From Rhodobacteraceae bacterium UBA6213 (GTDB taxonomy: Bacteria > Pseudomonadota > Alphaproteobacteria > Rhodobacterales > Rhodobacteraceae), in contig DISJ01000009.1 of assembly GCA_002421605.1 (NCBI GenBank), positions 475,847 to 539,846 of the forward strand: 64,000 nucleotides of DNA. The letters run 5' to 3'. The position numbers and the translations under genes were made by a program. Shown here piece by piece: positions 34,213 to 42,932 of this stretch (positions are counted from its first letter, which is position 1; each line of letters begins with the position of its first letter). The notes under the pieces are model-generated. The model ran no database searches. It was not told the DNA's origin and saw only the letters and a program-made list of their open reading frames with translations.

Positions 34213-35381
34213 TTCGCATTGGTGAGACCACGATTGATCTGCAAGACCCGCTGGTGCTGGCCGCACTGGGCGCGGCTGCGCTGGTGCTGGTGCTGTTTAC
34301 ACTGGTCATCATGACGCTGCGTGCCACCGCACGGTCTGCCAGTCTGGCGCAGCCGATTCTTAATCAGATGGGTAATCTGGGCAACCGGGTGCAGGCGCTT
34401 TCGGACGGGCAACAGCAGCTTGCGGGCGGGTTGCATCACGTTTCTGAGGCGCAGGCAGCCGCGCAGACACGGCTTTTGGCCCTGATGGAACAGCGGCTCG
34501 CCGAGGTCAGCCGCGGCATGACCGAAAGCCTGCACGGCACAGCCACCCGTACCGCGCGCAGCTTGGGCGAGTTGCAGCAGCGGTTGGAAACCATCGACAA
34601 AGCGCAGGCAAATATCGAAAAGCTATCAGGCAACGTGTTGAGCTTACAGGATATTCTTTCCAACAAGCAAACCCGCGGCGCGTTTGGCGAGATTCAGCTG
34701 CACGACATCGTGCAAAAGGCGCTGCCTGCGGATGCCTACACAATGCAGGCGACACTTTCCAACGGGCGGCGGGCCGACTGTTTGGTGCATCTGCCAAACC
34801 CGCCAGGGCCGATCTGCATCGATTCGAAATTTCCGCTCGAGGCTTATGAAGCGCTGCGCCGCGCCGAAACCCCGGGTCAAACTGCCGAGGCGCAGCGGGC
34901 AATGCGCGTTGCTGTGCGCGCTCATATCCGCGCCATTGCCGAGCGCTATGTGATCGAAGGCGAAACGGCGGACGGCGCACTGATGTTTCTGCCGTCCGAG
35001 GCGGTTTACGCGGAACTGCACGCCAATTTCCCTGAAATCGTGCGCGAGGGATTCGGGCTCAAAATCTGGATCGTTTCGCCCACCACCTGCATGGCCGTGC
35101 TCAACACCATGCGCGCGGTGCTGAAAGATGCGCGGATGCGCGAACAAGCTGGCGCGATCCGCAAGGAACTGGGGATGCTCTACGGCGATGTCGAACGGCT
35201 TGGGGTGCGGGTCGAAAGCCTTGATCGCCATTTCAGCCAGGCCGCGAAAGACATCGAGGACATCAAGATTTCCGCAGAAAAGACCGGGCGACGCGCGCGT
35301 CGGCTCGACAATTTCGACTTTGAGGAACTGGCGCCCGATACCGACCCGGCAATTGTGCCACCGCTACCGCCGCCTGTGTGA
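34209..35381 (+). CDS. rmuC: DNA recombination protein RmuC
   Basis: A 390-residue RmuC. An N-terminal transmembrane helix (LVLAALGAAALVLVLFTLVI, about 15-35) is followed by a long coiled-coil (about 45-150) and a PD-(D/E)XK-like nuclease domain with RGAFGEIQLHDIVQ, ICIDSKFPLEAYEAL and FLPSEAVYAEL. RmuC limits inversions between short inverted repeats in E. coli, presumably by nuclease action. The start overlaps the mutL stop (ATGA), so both repair genes are translationally coupled. The frame is open upstream, but only inside mutL. Confidence 0.94.
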   Translation: MIRIGETTIDLQDPLVLAALGAAALVLVLFTLVIMTLRATARSASLAQPILNQMGNLGNRVQALSDGQQQLAGGLHHVSEAQAAAQTRLLALMEQRLAEVSRGMTESLHGTATRTARSLGELQQRLETIDKAQANIEKLSGNVLSLQDILSNKQTRGAFGEIQLHDIVQKALPADAYTMQATLSNGRRADCLVHLPNPPGPICIDSKFPLEAYEALRRAETPGQTAEAQRAMRVAVRAHIRAIAERYVIEGETADGALMFLPSEAVYAELHANFPEIVREGFGLKIWIVSPTTCMAVLNTMRAVLKDARMREQAGAIRKELGMLYGDVERLGVRVESLDRHFSQAAKDIEDIKISAEKTGRRARRLDNFDFEELAPDTDPAIVPPLPPPV

Positions 35382-35451
35382 GGGTGCGCGCTTGCGTCGC
35401 TTGCGTTGGATGCAGCTTTCCTGAACAGTGTTCGGCGAAGGAGAGGTTTTG

Positions 35452-35820
35452 ATGCTGCAGATCACATCCGACAAGGTCGCCCATGTCATTATCCGCGCCC
35501 GCGAAATGGAAGCCGATTTCGGCGGGTTCGGCGATACCGGCAGCTATGGCAACGCCGCTGCCAACGACTTGCGCGCTTTCATTGCCAATCTCAACGACGA
35601 CGAACAGGCCAGCCTTGTAGCTGTGATGTGGGTGGGGCGCGAAACCTTTGACGTCGACGAATTAGAAGAGGCAATTGCCACCGCCAAAGCAGAGGCGACA
35701 GCACCGACCGAAGATTATCTGATGGGCATGCCGATGCTGGCCGATTACCTTGAATATGGGCTGAACGCGCTCGGCATCTCGCTTGAAGATGCCGAGGAAG
35801 GTGTGATGCGCTCGACCTAA
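35452..35820 (+). CDS. DUF3775 domain protein
   Basis: A small acidic protein of 122 residues starting at the ATG at 35452 with aaggagagg ideally placed. It begins LQITSDKVAHVIIRAREMEA, with NDLRAFIANLNDDEQASLVAVMWVGR and a C-terminal MLADYLEYGLNALGISLEDAEEG stretch (all cited in part). This is the DUF3775 pattern found across Rhodobacterales and Rhizobiales. The role is unknown. It is convergent with the saccharopine dehydrogenase operon and overlaps its stop by 4 bases. Confidence 0.82.
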   Translation: MLQITSDKVAHVIIRAREMEADFGGFGDTGSYGNAAANDLRAFIANLNDDEQASLVAVMWVGRETFDVDELEEAIATAKAEATAPTEDYLMGMPMLADYLEYGLNALGISLEDAEEGVMRST

Positions 35821-36956
35821 AGGTGGTCAACGCGCGCCATATACTGCGCGAGCATTTGCACCTGCGCGAGCCAACGCCCCAGCAGCCTCGGGTCTGTCGG
35901 CACACCGTGCACCCCAGTGGGAAGTTCGCGCAGCAGAATCGATTCGGCGGCCATTGCGGCGGTGCCTGATACCAGCCGCGCCATCGCAGAGCCGCGCGCA
36001 TCGCCCTGTGCATCCAGCACCCAGCTTTGATGCCAGACTGGCACACCGTCGCGCTCGGCCTTCAAGGTTACAACCAGCACAACACGATCTGGCTCGCCGG
36101 GCGCATAGGCGTTTTGCGCCCAAAGTTCATTGGATAGCGTGCGCAGACGCTCCTCGCCCTCGGCTCCGTTGAGCGATTCGAGTTCGGCAAAAATCGGTGC
36201 CCACGCCTCAGCCCAACCGTTCAGGCGGATCGTACCACGCACGAAATCCTTGATCCGCCAGTCCGGGTCAAAGCCGTATTCGGTCAGAAACGGCAGGCTG
36301 TCGCGGTTGGGATAAACCTCAAAAGTCTCAGGGTGCGGCAGCGGCGCGTCATACCGCGTGATCGCATCCCAAGGCCGTTGAACGCGCAGTTCGCTGAAAT
36401 GTCGGATCGAACGCGAGGGCGAGCGCAAGGCCGCAAGAACGCCCAGAGGCGACCATGAAAACTTGTAGCGAAACGCATTCGGCACTGCCGGAATACCGCC
36501 GCAGAGCGAGTTGAAGGAAACCGCGTTGGCTGGGTCATAGGCGGGGCTGGCGCGGTAGGCCGCCACCAGATCATGCGCCATCATGTGGTCAATGCCCGGG
36601 TCGAGCCCCATTTCACCAGTGATTACCACGCCCGCGTCCCGCGCTGGGCCATCCAGCGCGCGCAGTTCAGGCGAAAGATAGCTGGAACAGGTGAAATGCG
36701 CGCCTGCGGCCAAAGCTTGCCGCGCAAGGTCGGCGTGCATACTGGCAGGCAGCATCGAGACGACCACATCGCCCGGGGCAAACGCCGCCGACATCGCCAC
36801 CGGGTCATGCAGCCTAATGTCGAGGGCAAGGTCGCCCACAACGGCTGCCGCCGCTTCGATGGTCTGGTTCCAGACCACCACATCCTGCCCCTCGCTCAAG
36901 AGACGCCGCAGCCCAGGCACTGCCGAAAGGCCAGTGCCGCACCAATGAATTGTCAT
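35817..36956 (-). CDS. Saccharopine dehydrogenase/reductase (Lys9-like)
   Basis: A 379-residue protein. The N-terminal Rossmann part begins HWCGTGLSAVPGLRRLLSEG and continues to VVVSMLPASMHADLARQA. The C-terminal catalytic region has GEMGLDPGIDHMMA (about 135-148) and SFNSLCGGIPAVPNAFRYKFSWSP (in part), which are landmarks of saccharopine reductase-type enzymes. It would interconvert saccharopine and 2-aminoadipate semialdehyde plus glutamate. The upstream neighbour encodes the lysine-forming type; together they can run the saccharopine route of lysine breakdown or synthesis. Start chosen at the ATG at 36956, 10 bases after the upstream stop. Confidence 0.88.
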   Translation of the reverse strand: MTIHWCGTGLSAVPGLRRLLSEGQDVVVWNQTIEAAAAVVGDLALDIRLHDPVAMSAAFAPGDVVVSMLPASMHADLARQALAAGAHFTCSSYLSPELRALDGPARDAGVVITGEMGLDPGIDHMMAHDLVAAYRASPAYDPANAVSFNSLCGGIPAVPNAFRYKFSWSPLGVLAALRSPSRSIRHFSELRVQRPWDAITRYDAPLPHPETFEVYPNRDSLPFLTEYGFDPDWRIKDFVRGTIRLNGWAEAWAPIFAELESLNGAEGEERLRTLSNELWAQNAYAPGEPDRVVLVVTLKAERDGVPVWHQSWVLDAQGDARGSAMARLVSGTAAMAAESILLRELPTGVHGVPTDPRLLGRWLAQVQMLAQYMARVDHL

Positions 36957-36966
36957 GCGTAATTCC

Positions 36967-38016
36967 TCATAGCGTTGCCACGTGGCGATCAAATTCTGCC
37001 TTGGCCCGGCCCCAGACACCGCTATCGAGATCGGTCAGTGCTGCAAGCGATGGTAAAAGCTGCGCGGCATAGTCCTCGCTTGCCTCGCGCGGCAAAAGCG
37101 AAGGCAAATTGTCGATCGCGGTTACATCAAGTGGCGGATCGGTGGCAACGCGCAACGCGGGTGCGGCCCAATCGGTGGTGCGATCATAAACCTTGATCGG
37201 CGAAAAGTCAGAAGTTGGATCGCAGGCAATATCGCCAATGACCCGCAGCGCGCGCGCCTCGGTGCGCGCCGAGGCGGGCACAAATACCGGGCAACCGGCG
37301 CGCGCAAGAATGCAGTTGAGAAAGATCTCATGCGCCAGCACTTCAGGGAAGGGGCCGCCATGCGCGGTTTCTGCCGTGTCCCATTTCGTCACCGCTACGC
37401 CCACGGCGGCGCAAAGATCGCCAGCCCCCGTGCCAACTCGCCCCCGCGCACCGATCACCAAAGCCTGCGGTCGCGACGCATCGCCCAGATCAGCGGCCAG
37501 ATCGGCCAGCAGCGCGGCCTTGCCGGGGTATTTGGCCACTGGCCCGCAAATTCCACCGCGCGCCTGTGCAGCCCAGCATTTCAGTGCCAGCGCCGCACCC
37601 GCGTACCCTGCCCAATAGCCAAAAGCCGCGACCCGCCGCCCGGCCTCATCCACAAGGTATTCAAGGTCATATAGCGCCCCGCCCCCTGCCTTCAGGCGTT
37701 GCAGCAACACCCGCCCGGCGGGTTGGCCCTTGAAGGCGTGGCCAAACATGATGTGGCGATGGATCAGGGGCGTGCCGTTTTCGGGCAGCTCTTTCAGGCC
37801 AAAGATGATCGCGTCGTGCGGTGCGGTGGGCCAGCTGTTTTCGGGCGCGATCTCACATCCCGCAGCGCGGTACCCCTCAATCCCGATTTCGCGGACATGG
37901 CTTTGCTCGACCGTCACGCGTAGACCCGCCGCGCGCAATTTTGCCGCGCCTTCGGGCGTCAGACCAACTCGTTCTTCGTTTGGCCGCTGCTCCGCGCGCA
38001 CCCAGATATGTGTCAT
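36967..38016 (-). CDS. Saccharopine dehydrogenase, L-lysine-forming type (Lys1-like)
   Basis: A 349-residue enzyme of the AlaDH/Lys1 fold. Near the N-terminus is WVRAEQRPNEERVGLTPEGA. The middle has DAIIFGLKELPENG and HIMFGHAFKGQ, typical of NAD-dependent saccharopine dehydrogenases that join lysine and 2-oxoglutarate or reverse that. The nucleotide-binding part is ALVIGARGRVGTGAGDLC (about 205-222). It is first in a leftward two-gene operon with the Lys9-like enzyme. The ATG at 38016 has agagag upstream. A lysine-degradation role is the usual reading in heterotrophs; synthesis is also possible, although dapB and a DapC-like gene argue that lysine is made by the diaminopimelate route. Confidence 0.9.
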   Translation of the reverse strand: MTHIWVRAEQRPNEERVGLTPEGAAKLRAAGLRVTVEQSHVREIGIEGYRAAGCEIAPENSWPTAPHDAIIFGLKELPENGTPLIHRHIMFGHAFKGQPAGRVLLQRLKAGGGALYDLEYLVDEAGRRVAAFGYWAGYAGAALALKCWAAQARGGICGPVAKYPGKAALLADLAADLGDASRPQALVIGARGRVGTGAGDLCAAVGVAVTKWDTAETAHGGPFPEVLAHEIFLNCILARAGCPVFVPASARTEARALRVIGDIACDPTSDFSPIKVYDRTTDWAAPALRVATDPPLDVTAIDNLPSLLPREASEDYAAQLLPSLAALTDLDSGVWGRAKAEFDRHVATL

Positions 38017-38142
38017 GCAAGGCCTCTCTATTGCCCGCGCAAGCAATCATATCGCCTTGGCGGCAACCAGACGCATTCTGCCGTATCTTGGGGGCTGGGT
38101 TTTGCATTTTATAGGGTGGCGCGGGCACATCGCCGGGCGGTG

Positions 38143-38847
38143 CTAACCCCAGAGCACATCGCCCAGAAAGATGTAGCCTGCACCGTAGATGGTTTTGATA
38201 AGACGCGGGTTCTTGGGGTCTTCGCCAAGCTTGGTGCGCAAACGCGAAATGCGCACATCCATTGCGCGGTCAAAGCTATCACCCGCCGCACCGCCAAGGC
38301 TTTCCTGCATCTGGGCGCGGCTTATCAGTCGCTTCGGGCTTTCAAGAAACATTCGCAACACTTCCCCTTCGGCATGGCTGAAGGGCACCTCGCTTCCATC
38401 TGCTGCAACCAGATGGTAGCGGTCGAAATGTGCGCTCCAACCGGCAAAACGTGCAGTTTGCGCCGCGCGTTCAGCCTCGGGGCGGCCTTTGCGCAGCCGG
38501 GCGCGAATGCGCGCCACCACCTCGGCGGGGTCGAAAGGCTTGATGATGTAGTCGTCTGCGCCAAGCTCCAGCCCGGTGACTCTGTCCTGCACCTGTGCGC
38601 GGCCCGAGATGATGATGATTGCCGCACCCGATTCAAGCGCCAGCCGATGCACCAGCGCCAGCCCGTCGCGGTCTGGTAGCCCCAGATCGACGAGGCACAC
38701 ATCGGGGGCCGAGCGTTTCAGCCCAATTTCGAACTCGGCGGCGCGCCCATACGATGTGGTGCGAAACCCGGCCTCTTCCAACGCATCCGAAAGCATGCGG
38801 CGCACTTCGGGTTCATCGTCAAGAATGGCGACATGTGGTGGCTTCAT
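38143..38847 (-). CDS. OmpR/PhoB-family response regulator
   Basis: A 234-residue regulator. The receiver domain has acidic pair Asp10-Asp11, phospho-acceptor Asp54 (CLVDLGLPDR) and Lys103 (DDYIIKPFDP). The winged-helix output domain is at about 140-230, ending RLRTKLGEDPKNPRLIKTIYGAGYIFLG (in part). Its start overlaps the stop of the hybrid kinase gene by ATGA, so kinase and regulator are translated together. The operon diverges from the acyl-CoA ligase/ABC transporter cluster, whose promoter region contains a candidate binding site. Confidence 0.92.
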   Translation of the reverse strand: MKPPHVAILDDEPEVRRMLSDALEEAGFRTTSYGRAAEFEIGLKRSAPDVCLVDLGLPDRDGLALVHRLALESGAAIIIISGRAQVQDRVTGLELGADDYIIKPFDPAEVVARIRARLRKGRPEAERAAQTARFAGWSAHFDRYHLVAADGSEVPFSHAEGEVLRMFLESPKRLISRAQMQESLGGAAGDSFDRAMDVRISRLRTKLGEDPKNPRLIKTIYGAGYIFLGDVLWG

Positions 38848-40766
38848 GCGGCGCCTCCGCTGGCAAGTCGCGCCAACAACGCGGCCTCGGTGATGGGTTT
38901 GGAAAGCACCGGGCAAGGTGCCCCGGCACGGAGTGCATGACCTTCGGGCAGCGAAGTCATCAAAAGCAGCGGCAGCTCGGGTTTGCGCACCATCAGTGCG
39001 CGCGCCAGTTCGACTCCCGATTCCGGCCCGGCAAGATGAATGTCCGAAAGCACCAGCCCGATACCCGGCAGGTCCGCCAACTCGCACGCTTCCGCAGCGC
39101 TGGCTGCCTCGATCACCGAATGTCCCATGGCGCGCAGCATTTCGCGCACCCCGGCGCGAATCTCGTCGCTGTCCTCAACCAGCAACACGAGTTGCGGCGA
39201 CGCGGCGGCGGCGGCAAGGCGCAGCGGCAGGCGCAGCGTGACCCGTGCGCCACCTTCGGCGCGATTATCAAGCCGCACTGCGCCGCCGGCAAGCTTGGTC
39301 TGGTCATAGACCATCGATAGGCCAAGCCCCGAGCCTTCGCCCCCCTTGGTGGTGAAAAACGGGTCAAGCCCACGTTCCAGCGCCTCGGGGCTGAAACCGC
39401 GCCCGCTGTCGCTAACCGCAATTTCCACCCAGGTGTCGCGCACCGGGCGGACGTGGAGCGTGATCTGGCCGGGCGCTGTGCCAATCGCATCGCGCGCGTT
39501 CAGGATCAGGTTCAAAAGGCTGTCTTGCAAGGTGCCGGGGTCGAGCAGCAAAGGTTCCTCCAACCCCTCAACCAAGGCTTCCAATGTCACCTCTTCGCCG
39601 AGCGATGGGCGCGCCATGGCAACCAGATCGGCTAGAAACGGTTCCATCACGAGCGGTTGTGGGCGCAGTTCGCGGGGCCCGGAAATGGACGCGATACGGT
39701 CAAGCAGCGTGCCACCACGGCGCGCCGCAGCCAGCGTGGCATGAACGGCCTCACCTGCCTCGGCTGGCAAGCCCTCCATCCGCTCGATCCGCCCCTGCAA
39801 ACCCATGATGATCGTCAGCAAGTTGGCGAAGTCATGCGCGAGCCCCGAGGTCAGCTGCGCCGCAAGCTCGCGCTTGGAGCTTTGCGCAAGTGCCGCGCGG
39901 GCCTGCGCCTCGTGTGTGACATCGGTTGAAAGCACATAGACGCCGCTGACCGCGCCATCGGCACCGCGCTCCGGCGTCAGCGCAACGCGCACGCGCCGCC
40001 CGGACGGGGTATGGGTAATTTCGAACGCCATTGGCTCACCTGTCAGGGCACGGGCAAGCTCTGGCAGGATACGGGCAAATGTTTCCTGCCCAAGTGCTTC
40101 GGAAACCGACAGACCGACAATATCCGAAAGGCTGCCCGGCATCACCGTCGATAAGCGTCGGTTCGAGAATGTGTAGCGATAGCTGCGGTCCAGATGCGCG
40201 ATATGGGCGGGCATCATTTCGGTCACTTGCCGGGTGCGCGCCTCGATCTCGGTCAGCTCGCGCTTGGCTTCTTCGAGGGCCGCGTTGGTCGAGGCAAGCT
40301 CGCGGTTGGCTTGGGCCAACCTTTCGGCATGCGCCAGCAGCTGGTCTGAAAGCTCGGCTGAATGGGCGCGCAGCATCCCTTCCTGTCGCTTGATTTCGGT
40401 GATGTCGGTGTAAACCGTCACCCAGCCACCTTGGGACAGTGGCGAACCCTCTACCGAAATCGTGCGGCCGTTGGGGCGTGTGCGTTCCATGTAATGGGGG
40501 GCGAAGGCGCGGGCTTGATCCACCCGCATCCGCACGGCCGCTTCAAAATCGGGTTGCGGGCCGTATTCACCGCGTTCGACCAAAAAACGGATGGTGTCTT
40601 CGAACGTCGCGCCCGGAATTGTCAACGACTCGGGCAGATCGAACATCACGCGGTATTGCCGGTTGCAGACGGCAAGCCGCAGGTCGCTGTCAAAAATCGA
40701 CAACGCTTGCTGGATCAGGTTCAACCCCGCGCGCGTCAACCGCCCGGTATCGTGCTCGCCCGTCAT
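38844..40766 (-). CDS. Soluble hybrid histidine kinase with two PAS domains and a receiver
   Basis: A 640-residue kinase with no transmembrane segment. Order of parts: PAS (about 15-125, ending WVTVYTDITEIKRQ), coiled-coil (130-180), a second PAS (185-290), a phospho-acceptor helix with His311 in GLAHDFANLL, ATPase with N-box NLILNARDAI (419-428), DSGRGF (453-458), F-box DPFFTTKGG, G2 GSGLGLS (478-484), and a C-terminal receiver with Asp575 (LVLSDIHLAG). The ATG at 40766 follows ggggagg. It likely senses a cytoplasmic or redox/ligand signal through PAS and passes phosphate to its receiver and/or the co-translated OmpR-type regulator. The signal is unknown. Confidence 0.92.
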   Translation of the reverse strand: MTGEHDTGRLTRAGLNLIQQALSIFDSDLRLAVCNRQYRVMFDLPESLTIPGATFEDTIRFLVERGEYGPQPDFEAAVRMRVDQARAFAPHYMERTRPNGRTISVEGSPLSQGGWVTVYTDITEIKRQEGMLRAHSAELSDQLLAHAERLAQANRELASTNAALEEAKRELTEIEARTRQVTEMMPAHIAHLDRSYRYTFSNRRLSTVMPGSLSDIVGLSVSEALGQETFARILPELARALTGEPMAFEITHTPSGRRVRVALTPERGADGAVSGVYVLSTDVTHEAQARAALAQSSKRELAAQLTSGLAHDFANLLTIIMGLQGRIERMEGLPAEAGEAVHATLAAARRGGTLLDRIASISGPRELRPQPLVMEPFLADLVAMARPSLGEEVTLEALVEGLEEPLLLDPGTLQDSLLNLILNARDAIGTAPGQITLHVRPVRDTWVEIAVSDSGRGFSPEALERGLDPFFTTKGGEGSGLGLSMVYDQTKLAGGAVRLDNRAEGGARVTLRLPLRLAAAAASPQLVLLVEDSDEIRAGVREMLRAMGHSVIEAASAAEACELADLPGIGLVLSDIHLAGPESGVELARALMVRKPELPLLLMTSLPEGHALRAGAPCPVLSKPITEAALLARLASGGAA

Positions 40767-40834
40767 CCGATTGCCTCCCCGAGCTACCGCTAGCACCCTC
40801 GCGCCCGTGCCGCAAAGGGGCAAGGGCGACCTGT

Positions 40835-40852
40835 TACAATTCGTAAGAATTG
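40835..40852. promoter_or_regulatory. Candidate response-regulator site: tandem/inverted AATT motif
   Basis: The stretch tacaattcgtaagaattg holds a perfect inverted repeat (caattc-gtaa-gaattg, 40837-40852) and, read as direct repeats, two TA-N(1-2)-AATT half-sites with AATT cores 10 bases apart. Tandem sites of one helical turn are typical for OmpR-family dimers. It lies in the 201-base gap between the kinase and the acyl-CoA ligase. It is a prediction only. Confidence 0.4.
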
Positions 40853-40967
40853 CGACAAAGTCAGGTAAGCTTTGAGCGCCAGCGTGCGATCATGGCGCAA
40901 TCGGGTGGTTGGAGGAATCACTCATTGCGGACAAGTTGCCGCACGAACGGCACGAGGGAGGAAGACT

Positions 40968-42932
40968 TTGGCAGACGCAATACCGGCCGCGGCCGAACCC
41001 CAGTCCATTCCGGGGCTTCTGGCGCGCAACGTGCAGCGCTACGGTGGCCTTCCTGCCTACCGCGAAAAGGAATTTGGCATCTGGCAAAGCTGGAGCTGGT
41101 CTCAGGCCAATCAGGAAATCCGCGCAATCGCGCTGGGGCTGCTTTCGGTCGGGGTCGAGCGGGGCGATTCGGTGGCGATCATCGGGCGCAACCGCCCGCG
41201 GCACTACTGGGCGATGATTGCGACGCAGATGTGCGGCGCAATTCCGGTGCCTCTTTATCAAGACGCGGTTGCTGACGAGATGGCCTATGTGCTGGAACAT
41301 TGCGGTGCGCGCTTCGTGGTGTGCGGCGATCAAGAACAGGTCGACAAGGTCATCGAAATCGGCGACCGGGTGCGCGACATCAAGCACATCGCCTATACCG
41401 ACAAGCGGGGCATGCGCAAATATGACCACGCCAAGATGAACTCGCTGGCAGACTTGCAGGCCGAGGGCCGCGCCGGCCACCATCGCTATGAGGCAGAGCT
41501 GGACGCGCGCATCGGTGAGCTGAATTATGACACCACCTGTGTGATGCTTTACACCTCTGGCACCACTGGCAAGCCCAAGGGCGTGGTGCTTTCAAACCGC
41601 AACATCATTGAAACCGCCAAAAACTCGTCGTCGTTTGACAAGCTCAACGCGCTGGACGAGGTGGTGGCCTATCTGCCCATGGCATGGGTGGGTGACTTCA
41701 TCTTTTCAGTCGGGCAGGCGATGTGGACCGGTTTTACCGTCAATTGCCCCGAAAGCGCCGCGACCATGATGACGGACCTGCGCGAAATCGGACCGACCTA
41801 CTTTTTCGCACCACCCCGGGTTTTTGAGGGCCAGCTGACCAACGTGATGATCCGCATGGAAGATGCGGGCCGGGTGAAGAAATGGCTTTTTCACCATTTC
41901 ATGTCCGCCGCGCGCAAGGTCGGCCCCAGAATCCTCGACGGAAAGCCGGTCGGCGTGCTTGATCGGTTGCACTACGCGATCGGCAACTTGCTCGTTTACG
42001 GCCCGCTGAAAAATACGCTCGGGTTTAGCCGCATCCGCGTTGGCTATACCGCTGGCGAGGCGATTGGCCCCGAAATCTTCGAATTTTACCGCTCGCTTGG
42101 CATCAACCTAAAGCAACTTTACGGGCAGACCGAGGCAAGTGTGTTCATCACCCAGCAGCCCGACGGGCAGGTGCGCAACGATACCGTGGGCGTGCCCTCG
42201 CCCGGTGTCGAGGTGCGCATCGCTGATAACGGCGAGGTTTACTATCGCAGCCCGGGCACGTTTGTCGAATATTTCAAAAACCCTGAAAGCACTGCAAGCA
42301 CCAAAGACCCCGAAGGCTGGGTGGCAACCGGCGATGCCGGGTATTTTGAGCCGGAAACCGGGCATCTGCGCATCATCGACCGCGCAAAAGACGTGGGCAA
42401 AATGGCCGATGGCCGCCTGTTCGCGCCGAAATACGTGGAAAACAAGCTGAAGTTCTACCCTTCGATCCTTGAGGCGGTGGTGTTTGGCAATGGCCGCGAA
42501 CGCTGCATCGCCTTCATCAACATCGACCTGAACGCAGTCGGTAACTGGGCCGAGCGCAACAACATTGCCTATGCCAGCTATCAGGAACTGGCTGGCCACC
42601 CGCGGGTCTATGAAATGGTCGCGGACCATGTGGCAGAGGTGAACCGCTCAATCGCCGCTGATGAGATTTTGTCGGGCTGCCAAGTCCACCGCTTCCTGAT
42701 CCTGCACAAGGAACTTGACGCCGACGATGGCGAAATGACCCGCACCCGCAAGGTGCGCCGCAATGTCATCGAGCAGAAATACGCCGACCTGATTAAAGCG
42801 CTCTATGGCGATACCCAGTCCATCTACACCGAAACCGAAGTGACCTACGAAGACGGCCGCAAGGGCAAGATCACCGCTACACTGCGCATCGCCGACGCCG
42901 AAGTCGCCCCCGAGCAAAGGAGGGCCGCCTGA
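40968..42932 (+). CDS. AMP-dependent acyl-CoA synthetase (long-chain fatty-acid CoA ligase type)
   Basis: A 654-residue ligase starting at TTG (40968), chosen because gggagga lies 6-8 bases before it; the open frame further upstream is not preceded by a ribosome-binding site. The P-loop-like AMP-binding motif is MLYTSGTTGKPKGVVLSN, with LKQLYGQTEASVF (A5-type), WVATGDAGYFEPETG and IIDRAKDVGKMADGR. The size and pattern fit the large FadD15/ACSL-type group. It would activate a carboxylic acid to its CoA thioester. It is first in a cluster with a Liv-type ABC importer and a second CoA ligase, so the substrate is probably the acid the transporter brings in. Confidence 0.92.
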   Translation: MADAIPAAAEPQSIPGLLARNVQRYGGLPAYREKEFGIWQSWSWSQANQEIRAIALGLLSVGVERGDSVAIIGRNRPRHYWAMIATQMCGAIPVPLYQDAVADEMAYVLEHCGARFVVCGDQEQVDKVIEIGDRVRDIKHIAYTDKRGMRKYDHAKMNSLADLQAEGRAGHHRYEAELDARIGELNYDTTCVMLYTSGTTGKPKGVVLSNRNIIETAKNSSSFDKLNALDEVVAYLPMAWVGDFIFSVGQAMWTGFTVNCPESAATMMTDLREIGPTYFFAPPRVFEGQLTNVMIRMEDAGRVKKWLFHHFMSAARKVGPRILDGKPVGVLDRLHYAIGNLLVYGPLKNTLGFSRIRVGYTAGEAIGPEIFEFYRSLGINLKQLYGQTEASVFITQQPDGQVRNDTVGVPSPGVEVRIADNGEVYYRSPGTFVEYFKNPESTASTKDPEGWVATGDAGYFEPETGHLRIIDRAKDVGKMADGRLFAPKYVENKLKFYPSILEAVVFGNGRERCIAFINIDLNAVGNWAERNNIAYASYQELAGHPRVYEMVADHVAEVNRSIAADEILSGCQVHRFLILHKELDADDGEMTRTRKVRRNVIEQKYADLIKALYGDTQSIYTETEVTYEDGRKGKITATLRIADAEVAPEQRRAA

